A DNA stretch of 6,185 nucleotides from Pyrinomonadaceae bacterium. Lineage in GTDB: Bacteria; Acidobacteriota; Blastocatellia; Pyrinomonadales; Pyrinomonadaceae. The notes under the pieces are model-generated. The model did no database searches. It saw only the letters and a list, made by a program, of their open reading frames with translations, and was not told the DNA's origin. Within the stretch, counting starts at the first letter, position 1, and each line of letters begins with the position of its first letter. Shown in pieces: positions 5,760 to 6,185 of this stretch. The stretch covers positions 1-6,185 of the forward strand of contig JACCTF010000167.1 in NCBI GenBank assembly GCA_013812565.1. Direction: 5' to 3'. The position numbers and the translations under genes were made by a program.

Positions 5760-6185
5760 ATGAAGAAAGTAATAAAACTCTGCGTAGTTGCTTTACTACT
5801 AATCGCCGGCTCGGACTTCTCTAGTGGCCGCGCATCTGATGGTTGGATTCGCATCTTCGACGGCAAGACGCTCGGCGGCTGGAAAGGCAATGATAAACCC
5901 GGTACGTTCAGAGTCGAAAACGGAATGATTGTTGTTGAAGGGCCGCGTTCCCATCTGTTTTATGTCGGGCCGGTAATGAATCACAACTTCAAGAACTTTG
6001 AGTTCAAAGCTGATGTAATGACTATGCCGGGATCAAACTCGGGGATGTACTTCCACACAAAGTTTTTGGAGAGCGGCTGGCCCTCACACGGGTATGAAGT
6101 GCAGGTCAACAATACGCATCCTGATCCGAGAAAGACCGGGAGTCTCTATGCGATAAAGGACGTTCATGAGGCAGCGGCGCGGGAC
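5760..6185 (+). CDS. Secreted DUF1080 (3-keto-disaccharide hydrolase-like) protein, 3' end beyond window
   Basis: The frame is open for 142 codons to the window edge. I translated it directly. Residues 1-25 form a signal peptide (MKK start, hydrophobic VVALLLIAG, likely cleavage after GRA) with no lipobox cysteine, so a secreted or periplasmic protein is expected. The mature part begins with the family hallmark IFDGKTLGGWKG (32-43), followed by FRVENGMIVVEG (50-61), the strand FKNFEFKADV (77-86), SNSGMYFHT (92-100) and GYEVQVNN (111-118). These are the concanavalin-like beta-sandwich motifs of Pfam DUF1080 (PF06439), whose characterised members act on 3-keto-glycosides. The substrate is not visible here. 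Members usually have about 200-260 residues, so roughly the last third is missing. It is divergent from the antiporter gene, with no visible link to it. Confidence 0.88.
   Translation, partial: MKKVIKLCVVALLLIAGSDFSSGRASDGWIRIFDGKTLGGWKGNDKPGTFRVENGMIVVEGPRSHLFYVGPVMNHNFKNFEFKADVMTMPGSNSGMYFHTKFLESGWPSHGYEVQVNNTHPDPRKTGSLYAIKDVHEAAARD

Overview
The window looks like chromosomal DNA of a moderately GC-rich, Gram-negative soil-type bacterium, most likely an Acidobacteriota member (a Blastocatellia-like lineage would fit). The assignment rests on the Oar-like TonB-dependent receptor with an N-terminal carboxypeptidase-regulatory-like domain and the DUF1080 protein, both expanded in that phylum. 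It is inference, because no rRNA or marker gene is present.

Layout. Positions 1-2341 (minus strand) hold the N-terminal 780 codons of a large outer-membrane TonB-dependent receptor whose 3' end lies outside the window. A 269-bp divergent promoter region (2342-2610) follows, with a promoter-like TTGACA/TATATT pair and a perfect 8-bp inverted repeat over the -10. Positions 2611-3654 (plus strand) encode an exported ApbE-type FAD:protein FMN transferase that starts at TTG. Convergent to it, 5490-3832 (minus strand) encodes a CPA-type Na+/H+ antiporter joined by a low-complexity linker to a rhodanese domain. A second 269-bp intergenic region (5491-5759) separates this from a plus-strand secreted DUF1080 (3-keto-glycoside hydrolase-like) protein at 5760-6185, cut by the window end.

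The most notable observation is at the end of the antiporter-rhodanese gene. The reading frame stops at a UGA that sits exactly where the rhodanese catalytic cysteine is expected. The same frame then continues for 50 sense codons that encode the rest of a well-preserved rhodanese domain, and ends at TAG (3679-3681). Directly downstream of the UGA lies a two-part hairpin whose spacing and G-containing apical loop match the general form of bacterial SECIS elements. The simplest interesting reading is a selenocysteine-containing rhodanese fused to an antiporter (603 residues, Sec553). The main alternatives are a recent nonsense mutation, a sequencing error, or a hairpin that serves as the apbE terminator on the other strand.

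The genes do not form an obvious single pathway. All are envelope-related: outer-membrane uptake, periplasmic flavinylation, inner-membrane ion exchange, and secreted carbohydrate processing.
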